Source: UBA961 sp014191195
Lineage (GTDB): Bacteria > Bacteroidota > Ignavibacteria > Kapaibacteriales > UBA961
Direction of reading: 5' to 3'
Assembly (NCBI GenBank): GCA_964204605.1
Contig: OZ123195.1
Span: 1,550,001-1,614,000, forward strand
Length of the DNA: 64,000 nucleotides
Every line of letters starts with the position of its first letter. The stretch's first letter is position 1. The notes under the pieces were generated by a model, which worked only from the letters and a program-made list of their open reading frames with translations, had not been told where the DNA came from and ran no database searches. This document shows positions 9,265 through 17,126 of this stretch, one piece after another. Made by a program: the position numbers and the translations under genes.

Positions 9265-9295
9265 TTTGTTTAAGGGATACACTTGCTATAATTTG
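9265..9295 (+). promoter_or_regulatory. Candidate promoter of the beta-barrel gene
   Basis: A TTTG at 9265-9268 is followed after 18 bases by TATAATTTG (9287-9295), close to the Bacteroidota TTTG / TAnnTTTG arrangement. It lies inside the longer possible reading of the next gene, which supports the start at 9338. Confidence 0.4.
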
Positions 9296-9337
9296 ATTTA
9301 TACTGTTTGTATTAATTATCATTTTATAGGATATGTT

Positions 9338-9889
9338 ATGAAAAAATATGCGCTCTTTATCGTAATGTTTCAGTGTTGCATTGCTTCACATCTTTATGCT
9401 CAGTATTCAGTTGAACTACATACTGGTCCTGCAATAGCAAGTACTAATCTTGATAATATATATGGAACTGCGCTGTATTATGGAGTAAATGTTAACTATA
9501 GGGGAAAAGGTTCTGAATTTGAGTGGAGTATTGGCGCCAATCAATTAACATTTTCAGAGACATCATCAACAATTGCTGGTGATATGGAAAGCAATGAATA
9601 TTATATGCCTGTTCTTATTGGTTTAAAAAGATATTTATCTGATGATAGTAAGATAAAGCCTTTTATTATGATGGAATTGGGTTTGAATTATTGGAAAAGT
9701 GATGCAAGGCTTGCTGGCCTTTTTGCAGAGAAAACCGGTAGGACACTTATGTATACTTTTGGTGGCGGAGGTGCTATGGAAATTAAGCCGAATATGAATG
9801 CTACACTTGGAGTCTATTATAATAGCATTGGAACAACAGAATCAATCATCTATTATACTGTATTAGGCGGATTAAAATTTACATTATAA
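9338..9889 (+). CDS. Outer-membrane beta-barrel protein
   Basis: The 183-residue product starts with a clear signal peptide (MKKYALFIVMFQCCIASHLYA, cleavage after LYA). The mature part alternates short amphipathic strands, as in small OmpX/PorT-like barrels, with GLKRYLSDDSKIKPFIMMELG resembling the 'G.+yyf....+kPy...G' strand pair of this class, and it ends in a strand LGGLKFTL. The start at 9338 is chosen because it begins the signal peptide and follows an AGGA-like site; a reading from 9251 would add 29 unlikely residues. Function unknown. It is convergent with crtW, one base apart. Confidence 0.7.
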   Translation: MKKYALFIVMFQCCIASHLYAQYSVELHTGPAIASTNLDNIYGTALYYGVNVNYRGKGSEFEWSIGANQLTFSETSSTIAGDMESNEYYMPVLIGLKRYLSDDSKIKPFIMMELGLNYWKSDARLAGLFAEKTGRTLMYTFGGGGAMEIKPNMNATLGVYYNSIGTTESIIYYTVLGGLKFTL

Positions 9890-10558
9890 TTATTCTTTTA
9901 GAGAATATAATTTCCACCATGGCGTACCGGGAGAATCATGATGTTCATGATGATAACCAAAAAAATAACAAGTTATCATAGCATACACATGATTTTTGGT
10001 TAGAGTTCTGGCATTATGAGGCTGCATTAGATCTGTATGAGGTGTTCTATGTGGAAGATAAGTTCCAAAAGTAAATAATTGAAGTGCACCAAGTAAAGAA
10101 GGCAAAGCCCATAGAAGCCACAGGCTTGATTGGGAATATCTTAATTGCAAGATATTAAATAGCGCGCCCATGATAACTAATTGCGATATCGTAGTATAGT
10201 GTATCATAAATCGGAAAAACCAAATAATATACCATTGAGACGAATCAAAATCTGGATCATATTCGGTTCCTGGAAAACGATGATGATTCATATGATTTTT
10301 GATTAATCGCTTAAATGACATACCAGCAAACAAAAAGCAAGCAAACCATCCAATGGTATTGTTTGCTTTTTTGTGTAATGAGACTGTCCCATGCATGGCA
10401 TCATGTGAAGTAATAAAGAGTCCCACACTTAGATAGGTTTGCACATATATATGGAACCACATGCTAATAGAATCAAAAGAACAAGTAACAGTTTCCAAAA
10501 TATAGAAACAGTGAAGTATCCATGCAGAAATAATAAATAAGCCGATTGCTATTCCCAT
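9890..10558 (-). CDS. crtW: Beta-carotene ketolase CrtW
   Basis: The 222-residue di-iron membrane oxygenase adds keto groups at C4/C4' of beta-ionone rings, giving echinenone and canthaxanthin. All CrtW histidine motifs are in place: HDAMHG near residue 52, HMNHHRFPGTEYDPDF near 89, FGTYLPHR near 164 and GYHHEHHDSPGTPWW near 202. The FGTYLPHR and PWW features separate CrtW from general fatty-acid desaturases. The ATG at 10558 is preferred to a TTG two codons upstream. It lies 13 bases after accD on the same strand. Other carotenoid genes in the window are the CrtY-Blh fusion 15 kb away; crtE, crtB and crtI are not here. Confidence 0.92.
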   Translation of the reverse strand: MGIAIGLFIISAWILHCFYILETVTCSFDSISMWFHIYVQTYLSVGLFITSHDAMHGTVSLHKKANNTIGWFACFLFAGMSFKRLIKNHMNHHRFPGTEYDPDFDSSQWYIIWFFRFMIHYTTISQLVIMGALFNILQLRYSQSSLWLLWALPSLLGALQLFTFGTYLPHRTPHTDLMQPHNARTLTKNHVYAMITCYFFGYHHEHHDSPGTPWWKLYSLKE

Positions 10559-10571
10559 AATCAAGATTGTA

Positions 10572-11423
10572 TTATTGTACTCGATATTCCATCAATGTTG
10601 ATAGAACATGAGAAAGGGTATCATGTAAATTTTTTCTATGAACAATCATATCAAGAAAACCATGTTCTAATAAGAACTCAGAACGCTGAAAACCTTCAGG
10701 AAGTTTTTTCCGAATCGTTTGTTCAACTACTCTGGGGCCAGCAAATCCAATCAAGGCTTTTGGTTCTGCCATGATAATATCACCTAACATAGCAAAAGAA
10801 GCACTTACACCACCAGTAGTTGGATCTGTAACAATTGAAATATACGGTAAATGATGTTCTGCTAATTCACTTAGTATTGCACTTGTTTTAGCCATTTGCA
10901 TCAAAGATAAAGCAGCCTCCTGCATACGGGCGCCACCAGATGTAGCAATAACTACAAATGGCATATTTTGTTTGATTGCAAGTTTTGCTGCACGATAAAA
11001 CTTCTCTCCAACAACAGACCCCATACTACCGCCCACAAAGCCAAAATTCATACAAGCAAAAGAAATAGGCTTTCCATCAATATTTCCATAACCAACAGTT
11101 AAAGCATCATTGGCATCAGAACGCTTATAAGCATCTTTTAAACGATCTATATAAGGTTTTGTATCAACAAATTTCAAAGGATCTGAAGAAGTAATAGAAA
11201 TCTCTGTTTCAACAAAAGAACCTTCATCAAAAAGTATATCAATATATTCTTTAGAAGTAATACGAAAATGATGGTCACATTTAGTGCAAGTGAATAATTG
11301 CTCTTCAAATTGTTTTCTATAAATCATTTCACTGCATGAAGGACACTTTACAAAAAGTCCATCAGGCATATCTATTTGTTGGGAATGTTCAATATTCTTT
11401 TTAGAACGTAAAAACCAAGACAT
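10572..11423 (-). CDS. accD: Acetyl-CoA carboxylase carboxyltransferase subunit beta
   Basis: The 283-residue subunit transfers carboxyl from biotin to acetyl-CoA in the first step of fatty-acid synthesis, together with AccA. The N-terminal zinc ribbon is visible as CPSC then CTKC, about residues 28-50. The crotonase-like core has ATSGGARMQEAALSLMQMAKTSA and PTTGGVSASFAMLGDIIMAEP, then IGFAGPRVVEQTI. Length is normal. It is flanked by crtW downstream and phnC upstream (36 bases), so all three may share a transcript. The link to carotenoid synthesis is only shared acetyl-CoA metabolism. Confidence 0.96.
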   Translation of the reverse strand: MSWFLRSKKNIEHSQQIDMPDGLFVKCPSCSEMIYRKQFEEQLFTCTKCDHHFRITSKEYIDILFDEGSFVETEISITSSDPLKFVDTKPYIDRLKDAYKRSDANDALTVGYGNIDGKPISFACMNFGFVGGSMGSVVGEKFYRAAKLAIKQNMPFVVIATSGGARMQEAALSLMQMAKTSAILSELAEHHLPYISIVTDPTTGGVSASFAMLGDIIMAEPKALIGFAGPRVVEQTIRKKLPEGFQRSEFLLEHGFLDMIVHRKNLHDTLSHVLSTLMEYRVQ

Positions 11424-11459
11424 ACTTTACTCTACAGTTCATGAATAAATAATATTCTA

Positions 11460-12227
11460 TCAGCGGATATGAATTTCCACTGCATCTTCTCCGTAAATTT
11501 CTCGAAATCTTTCATCGGTAATTTCATGGGGTAAACCTTCAAAAACTATCACGCCATCTTTTAATGCAATAGCTCGTGTAGCATATTGGCGAACTAAACT
11601 TAAGAAATGGAGATTGCAAATAACTGTCTTACCCATTTCTTTATTTATTTTTTCAAGATAATTCATAACTGAATGAGACGTTGCGGGATCTAAACTAGCA
11701 ACAGGTTCATCAGCCAATACAATAGAAGGATTTTGCATCAAAGCCCTTGCTATTGCTACTCTTTGCTGTTGGCCACCGCTTAAAGCATCAGCACGAATCA
11801 TTGCTTTTTCTGGAATACCTACAATCTCTAAATTGTGTAATGCTCTTTGAATATCATCATCAGAGAATTGATGGGATAAAGATTTCCACAAAGGCATAGA
11901 TCCAAGTGTGCCACTTAAAACATTTTCAAGTACCGAACGACGTTTTACTAAATTAAAATGCTGAAAAATCATTCCACAATCACGTCGATGATTTCTGAGC
12001 TCTTTGCCTTTTAACTCAGTAATATCTTTATCACGGAACATGATAGTTCCAGAACTAATTTCATGTAATCTATTAATACAGCGCAATAATGTTGATTTAC
12101 CGCTTCCGCTCAAACCAATTATAGCAAGGAATTCTCCTTCAGCAACATCAAAAGTAATATCTTTGAGAGCCGTATGACCATTTGCATAGGTTTTTACTAC
12201 ATTCTTTGCGCTGAGTATCGTAGCCAT
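11460..12227 (-). CDS. phnC: PhnC-type ABC transporter ATP-binding protein, orphan
   Basis: The 255-residue ATPase has Walker A GLSGSGKSTLLRCINRL, a Q-loop MIFQHFNLV, signature LSGGQQQRVAIARAL and Walker B VLADEPVASLDP. The family-specific VKRRSVLENVLSG and HFLSLVRQYATRAIALKDG stretches match PhnC of phosphonate/phosphite importers. PhnC needs a permease (PhnE) and a binding protein (PhnD), and neither is adjacent here: accD lies downstream and the divergent transporter gene upstream. It may serve components encoded elsewhere or another substrate. Family assignment is firm; substrate is not. Confidence 0.85.
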   Translation of the reverse strand: MATILSAKNVVKTYANGHTALKDITFDVAEGEFLAIIGLSGSGKSTLLRCINRLHEISSGTIMFRDKDITELKGKELRNHRRDCGMIFQHFNLVKRRSVLENVLSGTLGSMPLWKSLSHQFSDDDIQRALHNLEIVGIPEKAMIRADALSGGQQQRVAIARALMQNPSIVLADEPVASLDPATSHSVMNYLEKINKEMGKTVICNLHFLSLVRQYATRAIALKDGVIVFEGLPHEITDERFREIYGEDAVEIHIR

Positions 12228-12410
12228 TACAATTTGTTTTATTACATAGCATTACTATTGATTAACAAAACTACGAATTTAGATTCTCTTATGGTAATTC
12301 ATAATAAGAATCATAAAATGATGTCATAAATCTTGATATGATACGTCAAAACAACAATTCCAATCATTATATAAAAATATCATTGTATATTTTTATTAAC
12401 ACTACTTTTT

Positions 12411-13730
12411 ATGTCTTTAAGCAGCAAACTATCTCTCTCTTCGATTTTCCTTTTTTGGTCTCCATTATCTGCAACTTGGCTTATGATGGCTGCCGAAGGC
12501 CCATTATTAACTTCATTAATAGCACGATTATCAGAACCTAAATATAATTTAGCAGCTTATGGTGTAGCTACCGCAATCGCCATGATTATAGAATCTCCAA
12601 TTATCATGATGTTAAGTGCATCAATTGCATTGGTAAGAGACTCATATTCGTATAGAGCATTAAGAGGATTTTTAATCAAATTAAATATATTGATTACCCT
12701 TGGAATGATTATAACTATTATTCCTCCTGTTTTTTCTGTGATAGCTTATAATATATTACATCTTACCAAACCAGTTGCTGGTTTAATGTATGGTTGTTTG
12801 GTTTCTATGATATGTTGGCCTGCAGCAATAGGATTTAGGAGATTTTGGCAGGGATTATTGATTAGAGCTCATTTAACAAAAAGAGTTGCTGTTGGTACAG
12901 TAGTTAGATTATCCACTATGTTTGGAACCGCACTTTTATTAGTACATTTCACTCATTTTACTGGTACAATCATAGGTGGTACTTCATTAACTGTTGGAGT
13001 AATACTTGAAGCTTTAGCAACCAGAATTATGGTACATGACACTATAAAAAAACTGTTAATTCAAGAAGAGATCAAAACTGAACACCCTTTAACTACATCA
13101 TATATGATGAGTTATTATTTCCCATTAGCTTTAACAAGTTTAATAGGGATGGCATCGGTACCTATCCTTACTGTTTTTATAGGTAGAAGCCCAATGTCTT
13201 TAGAATCATTAGCAGTATTGCCAATAATAGAATCTTTTGTCTTTATCTTTAGAAGTTTTGGATTTTCTTTTCAAGAGGTAAGTTTAGCTTTACTTGGACA
13301 AGGGAATAAATACTATAAAGAATTAGGAAGATTTGCTTTGATTGTTGGAATTACAACAACAGCTGCTTACAGTTTTATTGTTTATTCCCCAATGGTTTAC
13401 ATCATTTTATCAAATCTATATGGTCTCACACCTGATTTAGTACAATTCTCTATTATTCCATGTAGAATTCTCTTCTTTTATCCTTTTCTCTCAGTCTCTT
13501 ATGCCTATTTTCGTTCTGTATTAATGAATTCAAAAAAGAATTCTTCGGTTACATATTCTACAATTATTGAAGTTATCGGAATGATTGGAATAGTTATTCT
13601 TACGGAGACTATATTTCATCCTGTAGGCATCATTACTGCTGCTGTAGGACTTGGTATTGGCCGCTTAGGTGCACAATGGTATTTAATCCGTTCATTTAAT
13701 GAAATTGTAAAAAGACCAATACTAAAATAG
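12411..13730 (+). CDS. Polytopic membrane transporter, MOP (MATE/ANKH-like) superfamily
   Basis: The 439-residue protein has about 12 hydrophobic segments with the two-bundle MATE-like plan. The N-terminus SPLSATWLMMAAEGPLL and a following LAAYGVATAIAMIIESPIIMML are typical of a bacterial group often matched to MATE exporters or to the animal progressive ankylosis protein ANKH, a pyrophosphate/citrate exporter. A WPAAIGFRRFWQGLLIR segment is also characteristic. The substrate cannot be deduced. It is divergent from phnC across 183 bases and overlaps the convergent PQQ-propeller gene by 9 bases. The family call rests on remembered sequence character, so moderate confidence. Confidence 0.6.
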   Translation: MSLSSKLSLSSIFLFWSPLSATWLMMAAEGPLLTSLIARLSEPKYNLAAYGVATAIAMIIESPIIMMLSASIALVRDSYSYRALRGFLIKLNILITLGMIITIIPPVFSVIAYNILHLTKPVAGLMYGCLVSMICWPAAIGFRRFWQGLLIRAHLTKRVAVGTVVRLSTMFGTALLLVHFTHFTGTIIGGTSLTVGVILEALATRIMVHDTIKKLLIQEEIKTEHPLTTSYMMSYYFPLALTSLIGMASVPILTVFIGRSPMSLESLAVLPIIESFVFIFRSFGFSFQEVSLALLGQGNKYYKELGRFALIVGITTTAAYSFIVYSPMVYIILSNLYGLTPDLVQFSIIPCRILFFYPFLSVSYAYFRSVLMNSKKNSSVTYSTIIEVIGMIGIVILTETIFHPVGIITAAVGLGIGRLGAQWYLIRSFNEIVKRPILK

Positions 13731-14978
13731 AAATCTTTTTTTTGCTTGAACTGCCACTATTCCAGACTTATCAGAACAAGGGAATGCAATGCTTCCACCA
13801 CGTAAAACTGCTGGTAATGGTAAGAAATCTGTTCTAGAAGAATTACCCTGATCTGCAAAAGAGAATTGAGATTCTAGGACACCAGATTTATTAAAAATGA
13901 AAAAGTCTGAAGCTGATTCCTGGTGTTGTGCTAGCATGCCAACATTTGATTTACTTACCAATAATGGTGCAGCTGCTTTTGCACTTACATATACATGCCA
14001 TTGTTTATGGCCATTCAAAGTAAATCCTGTTATCATACTTCTAGCTTGTTCAGAAATTCTTGGCTCTGAACACACTAAATATAGCATAGAGTCATCTGCA
14101 GATAAAAAGCGAGGTGTCTCTTTAATCATTGTTTCCCAGCATTTGGCACCATTATCACCAAAACAGAACAGAACTGGGGTTTTTGCTATTTGATCTATAC
14201 GTACACCACCTACAAATACTTTACCATCAATGATTAATGGCTGGGTAGTTAATCGAATAAAAGGCAAAGTAGCTTTCCAACGTAATTTTCCTTCTGGATT
14301 CCAACATACTAATGTATCTGTACCACCTGAGATATTAATAGATTGAGCAGAATACAAATTACCATGTGCATCTGCACTGATATTTCCAATTGGGATTGAA
14401 GATCTATCTTGACGCCATATAACTTTACCATCAAATCCTACTTTAAATATTGACGTATCACCACATGCAACAATACCATCAGAAACAGATAATAAGTCTA
14501 ACCAAATAATAGAGCCTTTATTGGCATGTAATAATTTCTTCTTCCATATAAGTTTTCCAAGTGGATCTATTGCAGACATATATCCTGAAGTAGAAACAGC
14601 ATATAAATTTCCCGATTTGTCCCTACACATACCACTTGCTATATACCCCTTATTATTCGAAATTTGGGTAATCCATTGAATATTCGATGAATTCCCCATA
14701 CCTATATATCCACTTTCTGTTGCGAATGCTACATTTACTTCATCTATTGGTAATAAAGATGATAATCCAAGCGAATCTGCAACTGGGAATTGTTCAAATA
14801 TTGCAGTTTCTGCAGAAAATTTATCTGCAACAATCATAAAGTTATTTGCCCTACTTGCTCCACCAGAACTACATTGTTGCAATACACTTGCTAATTCAGA
14901 ACTATTATGAGAACTTCCACATCCATTAATAATGATTGTTAAGCAAATAGAATACAAGATATAAAGGTTTTTGATCAT
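13722..14978 (-). CDS. PQQ-like beta-propeller lipoprotein
   Basis: The 418-residue protein has a signal peptide ending in the lipobox INGC near residue 20, so it should be a lipoprotein. The body carries repeated propeller blades with W and G/D patterns, such as KGYIASGMCRDKSGNLYAVS, DPLGKLIWKKKL, GFDGKVIWRQD, NPEGKLRWKATL and TLNGHKQWHVYV, the PQQ/BamB-like blade style. Members range from BamB of the outer-membrane assembly complex to pseudoenzymes; the absence of dehydrogenase motifs makes an enzyme unlikely. The start shares one base with the dacB stop (TAATG), indicating coupling to PBP4 and an envelope role. Confidence 0.75.
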   Translation of the reverse strand: MIKNLYILYSICLTIIINGCGSSHNSSELASVLQQCSSGGASRANNFMIVADKFSAETAIFEQFPVADSLGLSSLLPIDEVNVAFATESGYIGMGNSSNIQWITQISNNKGYIASGMCRDKSGNLYAVSTSGYMSAIDPLGKLIWKKKLLHANKGSIIWLDLLSVSDGIVACGDTSIFKVGFDGKVIWRQDRSSIPIGNISADAHGNLYSAQSINISGGTDTLVCWNPEGKLRWKATLPFIRLTTQPLIIDGKVFVGGVRIDQIAKTPVLFCFGDNGAKCWETMIKETPRFLSADDSMLYLVCSEPRISEQARSMITGFTLNGHKQWHVYVSAKAAAPLLVSKSNVGMLAQHQESASDFFIFNKSGVLESQFSFADQGNSSRTDFLPLPAVLRGGSIAFPCSDKSGIVAVQAKKRFLF

Positions 14979-16870
14979 TAATGAACTCCATTACTGGTAT
15001 AATTCTGATAACTAAAATTTGCTATAGCCGCACCAATTTTATTTTCTAATTGTTTGAAATTAGATACATTCGGACCATTATTAATGATAGAAAATACAAC
15101 CTGATCACCATCTTTGGTAAATGCATATCCACTTAATGCACTTGTATTTCTTAGTGTACCTGTTTTAGCACAAAGATTGTTTTCAGCATATGTTCCAACC
15201 ATTCGCTTTCTTAAAGTTCCATCTACTCCAGCAATAGATAGCGTCTGCTTAAAAGCTTCACCAAATTTCATTTTTATAGCTTTTTCTAGCAACATTGTTT
15301 GAACATAAGCAGAAAATAGATTTTTTCTACATAATCCACTTCCATCATTAATACATAAGCCATCTACAGGAATACCACATTGAGATAAAGCATTTTTGAC
15401 AGTTTCTGTAGCTACTTTACCAGTATTAATATGTCCACCAGCATAGGCACCAACCATTTTATACACATGCTCTGCAAGGAAATTATCGCTATTCTTATTT
15501 ACCAAAGAAATCATATATGCTAAAGGCCTTTTAAATTCTGCAATAGTTTTAGCATTCGAAGGTGATGATTTCCTTCCTAATAAGCCATTTTGAACATGAA
15601 TTCCCGCGAATCGTAATTTTGATGATAGCACTCCAGCAGCATAAATATCTGGATATTTCATTGTATAAGTTGCTGCAATAGTTCCTTTACCACTTGCATT
15701 AACCGTAATCAGCCCATGTTGATTATGTTGAATAGAAATTCTTGCAATCGGTGCTCTGCTTTTCTTTTTTCTTTTAGGTGCCCTAGGTGCATCACCATTT
15801 CTTTGTAGATCTTGGAAACTAGAGCCAATCTTCCACCAAGCATGAGATCGCTTTTTAGATGATTTCTTTACTGGCTTTTTAATCGTTTTTTTAGATGGAT
15901 TTTTTGCTGCTTTCTTTACTGATTTTTTACTGTTACTTTTCTCAACTTTTATAGTTTTCTTCTTACCATTCTTTGTTTTAACAGTTATTTTTTTTGAGAC
16001 TATATTATTTTTTGAAGACTTTTTGGATTTGGATATTATGGTATTGTGCACAGAAGGAATAGATTGATTTACAAACACTGCATCTGATGCAGGAATGATT
16101 TGTGTTTGACCACCTACCATATCAACTACAAATTCATTTTTATGTATTCCTAGAGCAGTAATTGGAGCCAAAGGCTCTACTATCTCATTATCGCCACTAT
16201 ATATATGCCTTTGAGTTATATTGTCAAAATAGCTAGCATCAGCATATATTCCTCCATTAATTGAGATAATCCCCTTTTGCTTTAATTGAAGAGCCAATGC
16301 CGTAATATCTTGCTCATCTAATAGTGCATCACCAAATCCTTTTAGATATATATCCCCATTTAATACTCCATTTTCTATCGTTCCATCGCTCAATACTTGA
16401 GTAGGGATCATATAATCTGAGCCCATCGTATAAAAAGCTGAAAAACTTGGAAATAATTTTGTTGTAGAAGCAGGTGTCAGATATTGATGTGGATTTTTTT
16501 CAAATAATACTTCATGCTGTTTTAATGTAAGTATTCTTATACTTGTTTTGCTACTACTAGCAATACCTTCGGCATCAATCAAATTTTGGATAATCGATCT
16601 AAAATTAACAACTGCTTTTGTACTATCAGCTGAAGTTAAAATTGTAACTTTTTTATTAGTCGGATTTAGATTATTAGTTGTATGTGATTCTGGTTCATTA
16701 CAAGAGGCACCAATCAGAGGTATTCTTTCTGCAAAAGCTGCATACAGAATAATTCCCAAAAGAAAAATAGAAGTAGCAATCCTGATGCCTGCAAATTTCC
16801 ATGATCTAGAAATACTAAGCGAAGCCAGCCTAGGTTTTTGCGCACGGCGCTGCCTAATCTTTTTTATCAT
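14978..16870 (-). CDS. dacB: D-alanyl-D-alanine carboxypeptidase/endopeptidase (PBP4, DacB) with lysine-rich insert
   Basis: The 630-residue penicillin-binding protein of the S13/PBP4 type trims peptidoglycan cross-links. Catalytic motifs: S135-T-T-K (in LTPASTTKLF), SxN as NSDNFLAEHVYKMVG and KTG as CAKTGTLRNTSALSGYAF. A basic cytoplasmic start (RQRR, RSWKFAG) and one membrane segment near residues 27-48 suggest a membrane anchor. Residues about 281-372 are an unusual insert very rich in Lys and Ser (for example KSSKK, KKSVKKAAK), histone-H1-like, inside the domain region that usually separates SxxK from SxN. It is followed by the PQQ-propeller lipoprotein with one-base overlap and is divergent from valS. 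Confidence 0.9.
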   Translation of the reverse strand: MIKKIRQRRAQKPRLASLSISRSWKFAGIRIATSIFLLGIILYAAFAERIPLIGASCNEPESHTTNNLNPTNKKVTILTSADSTKAVVNFRSIIQNLIDAEGIASSSKTSIRILTLKQHEVLFEKNPHQYLTPASTTKLFPSFSAFYTMGSDYMIPTQVLSDGTIENGVLNGDIYLKGFGDALLDEQDITALALQLKQKGIISINGGIYADASYFDNITQRHIYSGDNEIVEPLAPITALGIHKNEFVVDMVGGQTQIIPASDAVFVNQSIPSVHNTIISKSKKSSKNNIVSKKITVKTKNGKKKTIKVEKSNSKKSVKKAAKNPSKKTIKKPVKKSSKKRSHAWWKIGSSFQDLQRNGDAPRAPKRKKKSRAPIARISIQHNQHGLITVNASGKGTIAATYTMKYPDIYAAGVLSSKLRFAGIHVQNGLLGRKSSPSNAKTIAEFKRPLAYMISLVNKNSDNFLAEHVYKMVGAYAGGHINTGKVATETVKNALSQCGIPVDGLCINDGSGLCRKNLFSAYVQTMLLEKAIKMKFGEAFKQTLSIAGVDGTLRKRMVGTYAENNLCAKTGTLRNTSALSGYAFTKDGDQVVFSIINNGPNVSNFKQLENKIGAAIANFSYQNYTSNGVH

Positions 16871-17126
16871 AATATGTATTCTTTAACGATGAAAGGTTGG
16901 GCTTTTTGGTGTTTAGTTTGCTGCAAAACGAAACACCGGCTCACAAACATAAAAAAAAATCTTCATTGAAAAGAATTTTCATATTAATCACTTGTATTTC
17001 TCTCATTGTTAACCTGTATTCACTGCAAAAGATTTCGTAATTTGCAGCCAGTATTAAACATTTTCATTTCCTTTACTCTATATACTTTCTCACATTGAAA
17101 TGTGTACAGGGCCGGTCAAATCATTT

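Noticed and set aside
12338..12541. A 67-codon frame before the MOP transporter
   Set aside because: It overlaps the true start in another frame and has no coding character or ribosome site.
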